Shown in pieces: positions 52,183-52,425 of a stretch of DNA of 52,425 nucleotides. The translations under genes were made by a program, and so were the position numbers. Location: NCBI RefSeq assembly GCF_900112365.1, contig NZ_FOLQ01000028.1, positions 1 to 52,425 on the forward strand, given 5' to 3'. This stretch comes from Spirosoma endophyticum (GTDB lineage Bacteria; Bacteroidota; Bacteroidia; Cytophagales; Spirosomataceae). The notes under the pieces are model-generated. The model did no database searches, had not been told where the DNA came from, and saw nothing but the letters and a program-made list of their open reading frames with translations. Each line of letters starts with the position of its first letter. The stretch's first letter is position 1.

Positions 52183-52425
52183 ATGAAAGCAGGACGATTT
52201 AGTGAATCGCAGATCGTGGCGATTCTTAAGCAACAGGACAGCGGCCAAACGGTCGCCCAAATCACGCGGGAACATGGCGTGAGCGAAGCTACTTTTTATA
52301 ACTGGAAAGCTAAGTACGGCGGCATGCAGGTCTCGGAAGTGAAGCGGCTCAAGGATCTTGAGGAAGAAAATAGGCGCTTGAAGAAGATGTACGCTGAGTT
52401 GAGTTTGCAACACGAGATTACGAAG
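52183..52425 (+). CDS. IS3-family transposase OrfA (cut by window edge)
   Basis: An ATG at 52183 opens a frame that runs to the last base. It encodes 81 residues of an OrfA protein: the helix-turn-helix (MKAGRFSESQIVAILKQ, then TVAQITREHGVSEATFYNW) followed by a leucine-zipper-like coil (VKRLKDLEEENRRLKKMYAEL). In IS3 elements OrfA binds the terminal repeats and a frameshift makes the full OrfAB transposase. OrfB would lie outside the window. Confidence 0.92.
   Translation, partial: MKAGRFSESQIVAILKQQDSGQTVAQITREHGVSEATFYNWKAKYGGMQVSEVKRLKDLEEENRRLKKMYAELSLQHEITK

Noticed and set aside
52162..52413. Minus-strand frame at the right edge
   Set aside because: It is the antisense shadow of the IS3 OrfA gene on the plus strand, which has a clear helix-turn-helix and coil.

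Overview
The window looks like chromosomal DNA from a Bacteroidota species of the order Cytophagales, probably near Spirosoma. Four signs support this. Promoters follow TTG-N20/21-TAnnTTTG, seen at both tRNA genes and at tgt. Most start codons have no obvious Shine-Dalgarno sequence. Typical family members are present: DUF5606, a PorT-like barrel next to the menaquinone methyltransferase, YpdA, and a zinc-less Tgt. The middle is GC-moderate and gene-dense, while both ends are AT-richer accessory DNA with decayed genes and insertion-sequence pieces. The species assignment is an inference; no rRNA gene is present.

Left arm (1 to about 9.9 kb): accessory island on the 3' side of a tRNA-Val gene (9984-10058, minus strand). 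It holds the tail of an IS630-type transposase, a small membrane protein, a HigA-type antitoxin pseudogene that lost its DNA-binding part, and an AAA+ ATPase followed by a frameshifted subtilisin-like (S8) protease. Further on are a tail of a UmuC-type polymerase, several orphan genes, a helix-turn-helix protein and two secreted proteins. A candidate gene remnant and a paired TTTGCAC repeat lie just behind the tRNA.

Core block 1 (10-23.6 kb): PorT-like protein and UbiE/MenG, an M19 dipeptidase, a Gfo/Idh/MocA oxidoreductase, an ECF sigma factor, YpdA, PriA, a Doc-type toxin with a small antitoxin, pyruvate kinase, DUF5606, EngB and a thioredoxin-fold protein. Several very regular hairpin terminators separate these units.

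Polysaccharide block (23.6-43 kb): fifteen genes on the minus strand, mostly overlapping or a few bases apart. In transcription order they are a Wza-like outer-membrane export protein, a Wzz-like chain-length protein without a kinase domain, a UDP-HexNAc dehydrogenase, a CgeB-like glycosyltransferase, Wzx flippase, Wzy polymerase, two glycosyltransferases, a methyltransferase, a WecB-type epimerase, a fused dehydrogenase/oxidoreductase, a heparinase-like protein, a third glycosyltransferase of the EX7E type, an NAD-dependent epimerase and a WecA/MraY-type initiating transferase. Together they could build, flip, polymerise and export an acidic amino-sugar polysaccharide.

Core block 2 and right arm (43-52.4 kb): tgt and a family-2 glycosyltransferase diverge from a 37-bp inverted repeat that carries two mirror-image promoters. 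RsmG, a small PH-like protein and tRNA-Asn follow. Behind tRNA-Asn lie the same kind of paired TTTGCAC repeat, decayed gene pieces, a DUF92 membrane protein, a tethered orphan protein, DUF6273, DUF983, a HEAT-like orphan pair and the start of an IS3-family element cut by the window edge. No CRISPR array, rRNA gene or replication origin was seen.
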